DNA of 64,000 nt. Source: Crocinitomicaceae bacterium. Lineage in GTDB: Bacteria; Bacteroidota; Bacteroidia; Flavobacteriales_D; Crocinitomicaceae. The first letter of the stretch is position 1, and every line of letters starts with the position of its first letter. The translations under genes and the position numbers were made by a program. The stretch is taken from assembly GCA_029249445.1 (NCBI GenBank), contig JAQWHI010000019.1, positions 62,001 through 126,000 on the forward strand. Reading direction: 5' to 3'. This document shows, piece by piece, positions 9,675 to 17,239 of the stretch. Below the pieces are notes generated by a model. That model saw nothing but the letters and a program-made list of their open reading frames with translations. It was not told where the DNA came from and did no database searches.

Positions 9675-11096
9675 TCATGTATTTTTGTTTTTACTCATTT
9701 TCATCAGAGCGTTGATAAACCAGATGAATGCAATAAATGCAATTGGTAAAATAGGTGTTAAGTAGCGCTCTTCATTCAGGCGCTGTTCAAAAATCAAATA
9801 AAGAATTGTAATTACTGAACCCATACAAATCAGCCACAATTCAATTGGAACATTCTTCGATAAAAATGAAATTATAAATACCGTTATAATTGAACATAAC
9901 ACCAGTAATAAACTTGTCCATCGCAATGCCTCCATCCAAAAATCACCGCGATATTTTGTCTGAAATAGTGTTAAATGCAAGTGTGAATTGATAAACAATT
10001 CGCTCGCACTATTGAATGGGGTGTAAACATAAGCGTCCATGAGATTCGAACGAATCAAACCGTCCTGCAGATTCATAACTTTCTTGGAAAAATAGCGTTC
10101 TTTTTTGATAAGTTTTGAAAAATCATTTTGAGCCATCGCTTTCCGCTGATAGGAGCAAATCTGCTGATAATCTGATAGTATATCAATAACCTTATTTTGA
10201 TAGGAAAGCGGAACATTGCCGATTGCTTTATCTAAATTCTCTTTGCTTTCATTTTCTTGCAACAATGACATCGTTTCGTGAAAACGATCACTTTTAAACT
10301 CCCAAATCTTGAATAACTCGCCCATTCTATGATGAGGAGACCTGTAATACGAATAGTTGTTTTCTGAATATATTGGATGCAGCGAAAATGATCCTGTATG
10401 AATATACGTTCGTAACATCCAAAGTGCAAAAGGTATCAAAATAATACTCGAAATTAGCGCTAGTTTGAATTGCTTTTTAACAAGTAGGTATCCCATAAAT
10501 AACACAATCAGAATCAGTAATTGTGGTCGAACTAAAATCAAAAAAGCATTTGTACCAATCCACCGATAAACATTCCCTTTACTCCGAAGGATCAGTACCC
10601 ATTCATAAAACGACCACAGCAATAAAAATGGAGAAATTCCTTCGGTAATTACGTGATATAAAAAACTGCTAAATATTGGAGAAAAAGCAAATATAGCTGT
10701 GCCCAAATAAGCCCATTTACGACTCAATTCAAACAATATCAGTAACTTAAAAACAATTATAATAGAGAAGAAACAACCAATAATTTGAATCCATTTTAAA
10801 AAGAAATAGGGATTTGAAGGAAAACAAAAGTTCCCCACCAAGAATAGTATTCCGTATCCGGGTGGTCTTTGAACAAATGAACTGTTGCCGCGCGAACCAT
10901 CTTTCCAAGTTCCTTTGGTCACCCAATTGATTGGAGGTTCCAAATAACTTGCGTCATCAGCTGTTAGAATCCGTCCATATGCTTCACGATGTGCGTGATT
11001 TTTCTTTACGTAAGAAAGGTTTGATTCCTGCAGCATTACAGCAAGTAATGTGCCCAGGAAAGCCAGTGCAATAAGATAGGTATATTTGGTTCTCAA
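9675..11096 (-). CDS. Polytopic GT-C type glycosyltransferase (GT39/ArnT-like)
   Basis: 473 residues, about ten hydrophobic membrane segments starting at residues 7-22. The first extracytoplasmic loop has an acidic pair (ADDASYLEP) and a later RPPGYG motif, as in GT-C enzymes that move sugars from polyprenyl-phosphate donors (family knowledge; mannosyl/arabinosyl transferase relatives). Donor and acceptor cannot be assigned. It starts 9 bp after the NifU-like gene stop, so it is probably the last gene of the mrp-nifU transcription unit, but the function seems unrelated. Confidence 0.7.
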   Translation of the reverse strand: MRTKYTYLIALAFLGTLLAVMLQESNLSYVKKNHAHREAYGRILTADDASYLEPPINWVTKGTWKDGSRGNSSFVQRPPGYGILFLVGNFCFPSNPYFFLKWIQIIGCFFSIIIVFKLLILFELSRKWAYLGTAIFAFSPIFSSFLYHVITEGISPFLLLWSFYEWVLILRSKGNVYRWIGTNAFLILVRPQLLILIVLFMGYLLVKKQFKLALISSIILIPFALWMLRTYIHTGSFSLHPIYSENNYSYYRSPHHRMGELFKIWEFKSDRFHETMSLLQENESKENLDKAIGNVPLSYQNKVIDILSDYQQICSYQRKAMAQNDFSKLIKKERYFSKKVMNLQDGLIRSNLMDAYVYTPFNSASELFINSHLHLTLFQTKYRGDFWMEALRWTSLLLVLCSIITVFIISFLSKNVPIELWLICMGSVITILYLIFEQRLNEERYLTPILPIAFIAFIWFINALMKMSKNKNT

Positions 11097-11105
11097 TAGA
11101 GTTGT

Positions 11106-11366
11106 TTAGGCGAACTCTGTCATGTTGACTGCCACAACTTGTGTAACTTCTGGAGCAACTTTTTTGACCTGCTCCTCAAGCCCAGCTTTCAATGTCATCA
11201 TAGACATTGAGCAATCTTTGCAAGCCCCCATTAACCGGACAGCAACTGTTCCATCTTCTCTCACCTCAACGAGTTCCATATCACCCCCATCTGCAAGCAA
11301 AAAGGGACGAAGCTGTTCCATTGCTTCCAATACTTTCGCCTCTATAGCTTTCGTGTTTACTGACAT
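11106..11366 (-). CDS. NifU C-terminal domain Fe-S scaffold protein
   Basis: 86 residues, a free-standing NifU C-terminal (Nfu) domain. The hallmark CxxC is Cys49-Lys-Asp-Cys52 within MGACKDCSMS, preceded by FLLADGGDMELV, the family signature. Nfu domains carry a [4Fe-4S] cluster between two subunits and hand it to target enzymes. Its start overlaps the stop of the upstream Mrp gene (TAATG), which implies translational coupling and a joint role in cluster delivery. Confidence 0.93.
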   Translation of the reverse strand: MSVNTKAIEAKVLEAMEQLRPFLLADGGDMELVEVREDGTVAVRLMGACKDCSMSMMTLKAGLEEQVKKVAPEVTQVVAVNMTEFA

Positions 11367-12439
11367 TAGTTCTCTTTCAATGCGTTTACTTGCTCTACAA
11401 ATTTACGAACTAATTCCTCAAATGCCTCAGAAATCGGCGTGTTTTCTTGAAACACCGCCGGACGACCAACATCTCCAGCTTCTCTCACTCCTTGTACAAG
11501 GGGAATTTGACCTAAAAATGGAACTCCCATTCCAGAAGCTAAGTTTTTTGCACCATCACGCCCAAAAATATAGTACTTGTTTTCGGGAAGTTCTGCTGGG
11601 GTAAACCAAGCCATATTTTCAATCATTCCAATTACTGGAACTTTAATTGTATCTAACTTGAACATATTTACTCCTTTTCGTGCGTCTGCTAGAGCCACCT
11701 CTTGGGGTGTACTTACTACAATAGCACCATCTAAAGGGACCGTCTGAACCAATGACAGGTGAATATCACCTGTTCCAGGCGGTAAATCAATTAACAAATA
11801 ATCCAATTCACCCCAATACGCATCTGTAAACATTTGTGTTAAGGCCTTTGAGGCCATCGGACCTCTCCAAACAACAGCATTGTCCTGCTCGGTAAAAAAT
11901 CCAATCGAAAGTAATTTTATTCCATAACTTACTACGGGGTTAATCATTGGCTTACCTTCAACATCAAGCATCGTTGGTCGCTCTTTAACAACATCGAACA
12001 TTGTCGGCATAGAGGGCCCATAAATATCGGCATCGACAACCCCCACTCTATAACCCGCCTTTGCAAGCCCTCCGGCCAAATTTGCAGTAACAGTTGACTT
12101 CCCAACACCGCCTTTACCTGAAGCAATAGCAACTATATTTTTTACTTCTGGAAGGATTTTACGTTGCACCTGCTCCGCTTTTGCCTCAGCAGGCATTGCC
12201 ATTACTTCACAGATTACAATCAATTCCTTACCAAATTTCTTCTTGAGGTTAAACTCAACGGCTTCTTGCATTCGCCGACGCGCATGAAGTGCTGGATTGG
12301 TAACCAAGACCTTTAGAGAGACTGAGCCCTCTTCAATCTTTTGAAGTTCAACTAAATTTGCTGTGACAATATCTTTTTTCAGATCAGGTTCCATAACCGC
12401 ACCCAATACATCTAAAATGTTTTCTCGTAGTAATTCCAT
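11366..12439 (-). CDS. mrp: Mrp/ApbC family P-loop Fe-S carrier ATPase
   Basis: 357 residues. An N-terminal MIP18/DUF59-type domain (about 1-90) is followed by a ParA-like ATPase with the deviant Walker A motif (G108-KGGVGKST-116) and the switch region IDLPPGTGD. Mrp proteins load or carry [4Fe-4S] clusters. The CxxC usually found after MIENM in ApbC is missing: the protein reads MAWFTPAELPENKYYIFG there. The Nfu gene immediately downstream, coupled by TAATG, has a CxxC and may supply the cluster ligands (inference). Confidence 0.93.
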   Translation of the reverse strand: MELLRENILDVLGAVMEPDLKKDIVTANLVELQKIEEGSVSLKVLVTNPALHARRRMQEAVEFNLKKKFGKELIVICEVMAMPAEAKAEQVQRKILPEVKNIVAIASGKGGVGKSTVTANLAGGLAKAGYRVGVVDADIYGPSMPTMFDVVKERPTMLDVEGKPMINPVVSYGIKLLSIGFFTEQDNAVVWRGPMASKALTQMFTDAYWGELDYLLIDLPPGTGDIHLSLVQTVPLDGAIVVSTPQEVALADARKGVNMFKLDTIKVPVIGMIENMAWFTPAELPENKYYIFGRDGAKNLASGMGVPFLGQIPLVQGVREAGDVGRPAVFQENTPISEAFEELVRKFVEQVNALKEN

Positions 12440-12471
12440 GATTTGTTTTAGAGACCTGTGGAAAAATTCAT

Positions 12472-13062
12472 TTATTTCTCTTTGAAAGAACGAATTGATT
12501 TGGCCATTAATTCAATAATTTTTTTTTTATCGCCTTCTTCACGTGACTTGAATGCGTATGTAATCCCATTGACCGTGCGAAGCCCATATACATGATAAGA
12601 TCGATGTTCTTGTCCGACCGCCTCTGAAGCATCATCTGCTCCGGAAACAATCAGCTCTCGCTCGTAAACAATAAGTTCTGGCTCATTGACTAAATAGTTT
12701 ACCTTGAAGAACTTCTTACTCTCGATAGCTCGTTTTTCCGAAAGAATCAAATCTGAGATATTGGCCATATCTTCAATTTTCATTATGAAATTCAATCCGA
12801 TGGTAATTCGCCAAAGATGATCTTCATAACGCGTCACTTCTGGTTTTGTTGATGCTCCAATATTCGCCGTTTCGTCGGGTAAAAAAATAGTGGCAGCGAT
12901 TCCGTAATCACTCATGTCAAAAGATTGAAATCCAAAATAATCATCGTCGATTGAACTGTTGGAATTGGGAGCGGATTTTTCTTCGTCAGAACATGATGAG
13001 CAAAGGAATAACAAACCCAAAGCACCAATAAAAATAAAATCTTTTGAAAGAATTCGTCTCAT
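12472..13062 (-). CDS. Uncharacterised lipoprotein
   Basis: 196 residues. An N-terminal positively charged then hydrophobic segment ends in LCSSC, a lipobox with Cys24 as likely lipidation site, followed by an acidic SDEE linker. The start was chosen at the second of two adjacent ATGs because AGG lies 5 bp upstream and the signal peptide is then of normal length; an open frame extends 14 codons further up. The rest has no motif I recognise. It lies between an unknown gene and mrp on the same strand, with 32 bp to mrp. Confidence 0.65.
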   Translation of the reverse strand: MRRILSKDFIFIGALGLLFLCSSCSDEEKSAPNSNSSIDDDYFGFQSFDMSDYGIAATIFLPDETANIGASTKPEVTRYEDHLWRITIGLNFIMKIEDMANISDLILSEKRAIESKKFFKVNYLVNEPELIVYERELIVSGADDASEAVGQEHRSYHVYGLRTVNGITYAFKSREEGDKKKIIELMAKSIRSFKEK

Positions 13063-13137
13063 CATAACCTTCAATTTGCTACACCTAATTGCAAGTCGAT
13101 ACACAAATATACAAAATGCTTTCGATGCAGCAGAAAC

Positions 13138-13548
13138 TTAGAGAATCATTACTCCTTTTACACCAATTATGGGAATATTTTTCATATTTTCTTCCGTAAT
13201 TGAATCCGGTACAAAAATAAACTTCTTGTCATACATTTTGTCATGCTCCCAGAAGCTGACCCAGTATTCATTCGTCAAGCCAAAAACATCTACCATTATC
13301 GGTTCTATTTTAGCTGCCTCATTAGGAAGTAAAACATCTATTTTATGTCTTAAGATAGATGTACTTATTTTTTCTCCAGTTGTCATATCAACGCCATAAC
13401 CTTTGCTTGTAATAAGAATCTCATCAATGATATCCGGACGAAAGTTGATCAAATAAACAGTGTGAATTTTCTCCTGAAGATCATTCAACTCCTGAACGAT
13501 CGCTACTCCAACATTTTCCATCTTCGGCCCCAAAAGCTCTTTCCGCAT
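13138..13548 (-). CDS. Uncharacterised conserved-looking protein
   Basis: 136 residues, no signal peptide or membrane segment, balanced composition with many Ile, Asp and Glu. The frame contains internal Met codons (for example MENVG at residue 10), so the start is uncertain. I do not recognise the family. It lies 57 bp downstream of lipB on the same strand and 75 bp before the lipoprotein gene. Codon use resembles its neighbours, and the frame fills the space between two real genes, so it is probably genuine. Confidence 0.6.
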   Translation of the reverse strand: MRKELLGPKMENVGVAIVQELNDLQEKIHTVYLINFRPDIIDEILITSKGYGVDMTTGEKISTSILRHKIDVLLPNEAAKIEPIMVDVFGLTNEYWVSFWEHDKMYDKKFIFVPDSITEENMKNIPIIGVKGVMIL

Positions 13549-13605
13549 TTATTTTTTGATTTGTGACACTTATCAAATACCTGAAAGTATAAAGTATCTC
13601 GGTTC

Positions 13606-14304
13606 TTATTTATTGTTATACGTATATCCAAATTGTTGAGCCAATTTGGTTTTTAGAATAGATGACACCTCATTGAAATCAATCTCTCTTCCCAATTCCT
13701 CCTTAATTGAAGTTACTGCTTTGTCATTTATTCCACAAGGAACGATATGGGAAAAATACGACAGATCAGAATTAACGTTGAATCCTATGCCATGCATCGT
13801 TACCCATCTCGAACTTTTCACTCCCAATGCACATATCTTTCTTGCTGTTGGTTTATCACTGTCAATCCAAACGCCGGTCAATCCGTCAACTCGACCAGAT
13901 ACAATATCATATTCTGCAAGAGTTTGAATCACCGCTTCCTCTAAAAATCGGAGGTACTTATGTATGTCCGTGAAAAAATGATCTAAATCAAATATTGGAT
14001 AGACTACCAACTGACCTGGGCCGTGATACGTGATATCTCCACCCCGATTAATTTCATAATATCGGGCATTCATCTCTTCAAGTTTCTGTTCATTCAGAAG
14101 CAAGTGTTCTTTTTTGCCACTTTTCCCCAAGGTAAAAACATGTGGGTGTTGACAGAAAAGAATATGATTCATAGTGGGTTCATTACTCTCTCCATTCCGG
14201 ATACGTATCTTTTGATCGACTGTTGCCTTGAAGATTTTCTCCTGAAAATCCCACGCTTCCTTATAATCGATTAAGCCCAGGTTGTGATAATGAACTTCAG
14301 ACAT
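13606..14304 (-). CDS. lipB: Octanoyl-[acyl carrier protein]:protein octanoyltransferase LipB
   Basis: 232 residues. Family motifs are RGGDITYHGPGQ (87-98), the catalytic lysine Lys163 in LGVKSSRWVTMHG and the acyl-thioester cysteine Cys190 in VPCGI. LipB moves octanoate from acyl carrier protein onto lipoyl domains in the cytoplasm, the first step of endogenous lipoylation. A likely client, the SucB lipoyl domain, is encoded in this window at 45706. No lipA is present here. Confidence 0.96.
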   Translation of the reverse strand: MSEVHYHNLGLIDYKEAWDFQEKIFKATVDQKIRIRNGESNEPTMNHILFCQHPHVFTLGKSGKKEHLLLNEQKLEEMNARYYEINRGGDITYHGPGQLVVYPIFDLDHFFTDIHKYLRFLEEAVIQTLAEYDIVSGRVDGLTGVWIDSDKPTARKICALGVKSSRWVTMHGIGFNVNSDLSYFSHIVPCGINDKAVTSIKEELGREIDFNEVSSILKTKLAQQFGYTYNNK

Positions 14305-14342
14305 GAAATGTAACGTTATAAATAAATGCTTAAAAGCAATAG

Positions 14343-15332
14343 TTAGAAACGAGATAGCTCTCCTTTCAAAAAGTCAATCACTGCAATGTCTACAGGGTCA
14401 ACCTCTTTTAATTCAGACAAATAAAGGGAGGCCCAATCAACAATATTTACAATATAAAGTGACTGCTCAATTTTACTTTGTCCTTTGGCTTTGATTGTAT
14501 GAATCGTTGACTTTTCTTTAATTTTTGACTTCGTAATTTCAATTCTTTTGTTGTTACGGGGATGGTTGCCAACAGTATCAAAAAACACAGTCGCAAAACG
14601 CGAATCACCTCCACCCCAACCAACAAGTTCGTTGTGATTCATTTCAGGCAATACATGATGCCAACTCAAAGCCTTACTATTTTCATTAAACTGTTGACGC
14701 GCTCGCACCAATACAGGTTCAAAATCTGATGTTCCATATAGGATTCCTACTTTCCCGTTCAAATAATTGGCGAGTTCAACTGCCAATTCTTTTATCAATG
14801 ATTCTTCTTTGATAATGCGCTCTTGAGCAATCATCAACTCATTCAAACGTTGTGAATCTGCCATTCCCAATTTCACGAAAATATTTACCAGCTGAAAGAT
14901 GGAATATGCCAAAGCGGTTCGTGGCGGATTTCCTCCAGGAACAATAATCGTATCAAAACCATGCGATTCGCACAAGGCTTTCATCTTCCCTCCCGAAGTA
15001 ATTCCTATCACATGAGCCCCTTTACCTATCGCTTGCTCGACAGCACTCAAAGTTTCTTCCGTATTTCCAGAATAGGAGGACCCAATGACCAATGAGTTCT
15101 TTGATACAAATGCAGGAATCGCATAATCTTTTATGATTTTGATTGGAACCATTATTTCATCTTCCAACCATTTGGAAACAAAATCTCCACCAATTCCAGA
15201 ACCTCCCATACCGCAGATAATAACGTTCTGGATTTCGTTATTTGGTGTTTGAATTTTTGTTCCTAAAGCAATTGCTTTTGCCTCGTCAAAATTGTTTGGG
15301 AACTCACTAATTAATTTTTTCATTTCACTCAT
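14343..15332 (-). CDS. Bifunctional phosphoglucose/phosphomannose isomerase (SIS domain)
   Basis: 329 residues from the ATG at 15332 (MSEMKKLI); an 8-codon upstream extension exists but is less likely. Two SIS folds are present: the glycine-rich ICGMGGSGIGGD (39-50) and SSYSGNTEET (85-94) bind the sugar phosphate. The segment PGGNPPRTALAYS and LPEMNHNELVGW match the bifunctional PGI/PMI family rather than classic Pgi. It interconverts glucose-6-P, fructose-6-P and mannose-6-P. It ends 38 bp before lipB on the same strand and is divergent from the thioesterase gene. Confidence 0.88.
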   Translation of the reverse strand: MSEMKKLISEFPNNFDEAKAIALGTKIQTPNNEIQNVIICGMGGSGIGGDFVSKWLEDEIMVPIKIIKDYAIPAFVSKNSLVIGSSYSGNTEETLSAVEQAIGKGAHVIGITSGGKMKALCESHGFDTIIVPGGNPPRTALAYSIFQLVNIFVKLGMADSQRLNELMIAQERIIKEESLIKELAVELANYLNGKVGILYGTSDFEPVLVRARQQFNENSKALSWHHVLPEMNHNELVGWGGGDSRFATVFFDTVGNHPRNNKRIEITKSKIKEKSTIHTIKAKGQSKIEQSLYIVNIVDWASLYLSELKEVDPVDIAVIDFLKGELSRF

Positions 15333-15426
15333 AGGTCGTAAAATTACAATTACCAAGAATATAATGATGTATTGATCGCACTATTGTTCGATAAAAACGT
15401 TAAAAAGTTTCAAAAAAACAAGTGTA

Positions 15427-15460
15427 TTTGGGATTCAACAGACATAGAATCGTAATTTTG
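15427..15460 (+). promoter_or_regulatory. Bacteroidota promoter of the thioesterase gene
   Basis: TTTG at 15427-15430, a 22-bp spacer, then TAATTTTG at 15453-15460 (exact TAnnTTTG). The ATG follows 14 bp later, so the leader would be very short. Confidence 0.6.
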
Positions 15461-15474
15461 CACAAACTACGCAC

Positions 15475-15990
15475 ATGAAAGCACGAACAGCCAAAGAAAC
15501 ATTATCGATAACGACAAAAGTTGTTCTTCCAAATGACACAAATACCTTAGGAAACCTATTTGGTGGCGAACTTCTCGCATGGATGGATGTAATTTCAAGC
15601 GTTGCGGCACACAGACACTGCAAACGTGTTGTTGTTACAGCTTCGGTAAACAATGTTTCATTTCAGCAACCCATTCCCCACGCATCAATTGTGACCTTAG
15701 AAGCAAAAGTTTCAAGAGCATTCACCTCATCAATGGAGATTTTTGTAGATGTTTTTGTTGAAGATCACGTAACGGGAAAACGTATTAAGTGCAACGAGGC
15801 GATCTACACATTCGTTGCAGTAGATCAAAATGGAGGACCGATTCAAGTTCCTGAGCTAATCCCTGAGACTGAAGAGGAAAAAATTCGATTTGAAGGCGCT
15901 CTGAGGAGAAAACAACTTTCTCTAATTTTAGCGGGAAAAATGAAAGCTTCAGATGCTACAGAACTCAAAAAACTATTTTCTCAAGATTGA
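15475..15990 (+). CDS. Hotdog-fold acyl-CoA thioesterase
   Basis: 171 residues. The N-terminal half carries GNLFGGELLAWMDVISSVAA, the active-site signature of YciA/BFIT-type acyl-CoA thioesterases (Asn-Gly-Gly and the helix with Asp), and VNNVSFQQPI as the next strand. The C-terminal 40 residues form a charged tail. It should hydrolyse acyl-CoA in the cytoplasm; chain length is unknown. Its last 18 bp overlap the end of the convergent glycosyltransferase gene. Confidence 0.9.
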   Translation: MKARTAKETLSITTKVVLPNDTNTLGNLFGGELLAWMDVISSVAAHRHCKRVVVTASVNNVSFQQPIPHASIVTLEAKVSRAFTSSMEIFVDVFVEDHVTGKRIKCNEAIYTFVAVDQNGGPIQVPELIPETEEEKIRFEGALRRKQLSLILAGKMKASDATELKKLFSQD

Positions 15991-16950
15991 CTCTGCTATC
16001 ACATTTGAATCTTGCATTTGCATGCATTTAAAATGACCTTTCGGACATTTTTGATATCCGATTTTCGAACAAGGCCTGCATGAAATCGTATCTACCTGAT
16101 GGTATTTTACTTTTTTCTTTGCTGAGGGTAAATAAGGATGCATTCCAAAATCAGGAACTGTATTTCCCCACACAACAGACATTGAAACATCAAAACAAGA
16201 GGCGATGTGCATCATTCCAGTATCGTGCGTTAAGAGATGAACACTTTGTTTTACGACGCTTGCACTTTGCTGCAAATTGAGGACCCCACATACCGATACT
16301 ACAGTCTTTGTTTGTTCCGATGTACAAATTTTATTTGCAACTTCACGATCTGAGGTCCCTCCAATAAGAACAACAGGTAGATCAATCTGCGATAAAATCT
16401 CAATCAATTTATCCGTTGAAAGCCGCTTTGTAGCATACTGAGCACCTATTGCAACACTAACGTAGTGTTCAAAACCAAATTGATTCATCGGATCAATCTC
16501 ATTTTCACGTGAAATATAAAATTCAGGTTCTTTATTGTCATTCCGGACCCCAAGATGCTCAATCGTCTCAACATAGCGGTTAACAACATGTTTATTGGGC
16601 ATTCTATTAATTTTCAAATTGACAAAAAGCCACTTCTTCCAATTTAATTTTCGAATAGTTTTTGAAGGCTTCTGAAGCTTGCTCTTTAATGAGCGCGTTC
16701 GAATATTATTGTGAAGATCAATTACCCAATCGTACTGCTCTTTTTTCAGATCAAAAATAACCTCATCGACCGATTTTTCAATTGTAAAGACCTTATCAAT
16801 TCTTGGATTGGACCTCACAATTGATGCGTATGCTTTTTTCGTAAGAAAATGCAATTCAACACCACTCAATTGCTCATTAAGGATACGAACAACAGGTGAG
16901 GTCAGGACAATATCCCCGATAGAACTGAATCGAACGATGAGAATTTTCAC
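15973..16950 (-). CDS. Glycosyltransferase family 9 (heptosyltransferase-like)
   Basis: 325 residues from the GTG at 16950, giving the typical family N-terminus (M/V)KILIVRFSSIGDIVLTSP. The C-terminal half has IGGTSDREVANKI and LLTHDTGMMHIAS, the nucleotide-sugar binding site of heptosyltransferase-type GT9 enzymes, which act on lipopolysaccharide core. In-frame ATGs at 16974 and 17001 would add 8 or 17 residues, but those overlap a separate small ORF whose stop lies 1 bp before the GTG. A CRPCSKIGYQKCPKGHFKC segment near the C-terminus has four cysteines and is seen in Bacteroidota GT9 proteins. Confidence 0.85.
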   Translation of the reverse strand: MKILIVRFSSIGDIVLTSPVVRILNEQLSGVELHFLTKKAYASIVRSNPRIDKVFTIEKSVDEVIFDLKKEQYDWVIDLHNNIRTRSLKSKLQKPSKTIRKLNWKKWLFVNLKINRMPNKHVVNRYVETIEHLGVRNDNKEPEFYISRENEIDPMNQFGFEHYVSVAIGAQYATKRLSTDKLIEILSQIDLPVVLIGGTSDREVANKICTSEQTKTVVSVCGVLNLQQSASVVKQSVHLLTHDTGMMHIASCFDVSMSVVWGNTVPDFGMHPYLPSAKKKVKYHQVDTISCRPCSKIGYQKCPKGHFKCMQMQDSNVIAESILRK

Positions 16951-16951
16951 G

Positions 16952-17161
16952 CTATAAAAGTACTTGTTTTTCATCAGTATTTCTATTGAAGCTCGTAACA
17001 TGAGCTAGAAAACTCAAAAAATGAGAAGAAATAGCAGAATAGAGCCAGAAATAGAACGCAACTGCTTTCAAAAGGAAAAATCCAATGACCATATTCACAT
17101 CAAAAATAGGTTGCTCAGTCGTTTTCAATCCCCTATATCGGTCTCTTTCCTCATCAAACAA
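16952..17161 (-). CDS. Small single-span membrane protein, unknown
   Basis: 69 residues: a charged N-terminus (MFDEERDRYRGLK), one hydrophobic segment at about residues 24-45 and a polar C-terminus. Its TAG ends 1 bp before the GTG start of the family 9 glycosyltransferase, an arrangement typical of coupled genes. Codon choice looks like that of neighbouring genes and it fills space otherwise empty between the glycosyltransferase and hppA. No function is recognised. The alternative is that it is chance and the glycosyltransferase starts further upstream. Confidence 0.45.
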   Translation of the reverse strand: MFDEERDRYRGLKTTEQPIFDVNMVIGFFLLKAVAFYFWLYSAISSHFLSFLAHVTSFNRNTDEKQVLL

Positions 17162-17180
17162 TGATTATTTATGCTTTATG

Positions 17181-17212
17181 TTTGCAGTTGAAGCGTTAAA
17201 ATTTTAATTTCG
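17181..17212 (+). promoter_or_regulatory. Probable hppA promoter
   Basis: TTTG at 17181-17184, a 20-bp spacer and TAATTTCG at 17205-17212 (one mismatch to TAnnTTTG). The ATG is 27 bp downstream. TATGTTTG at 17177-17184 is an exact -7 match too, so the start of transcription is ambiguous. Confidence 0.45.
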
Positions 17213-17239
17213 CACCCTCAAATTACAAGAACAAAAATT

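Noticed and set aside
15435-15653. Minus-strand ORF over the thioesterase start
   Set aside because: Antisense to a conserved hotdog domain and covers its promoter; no features of a real protein.
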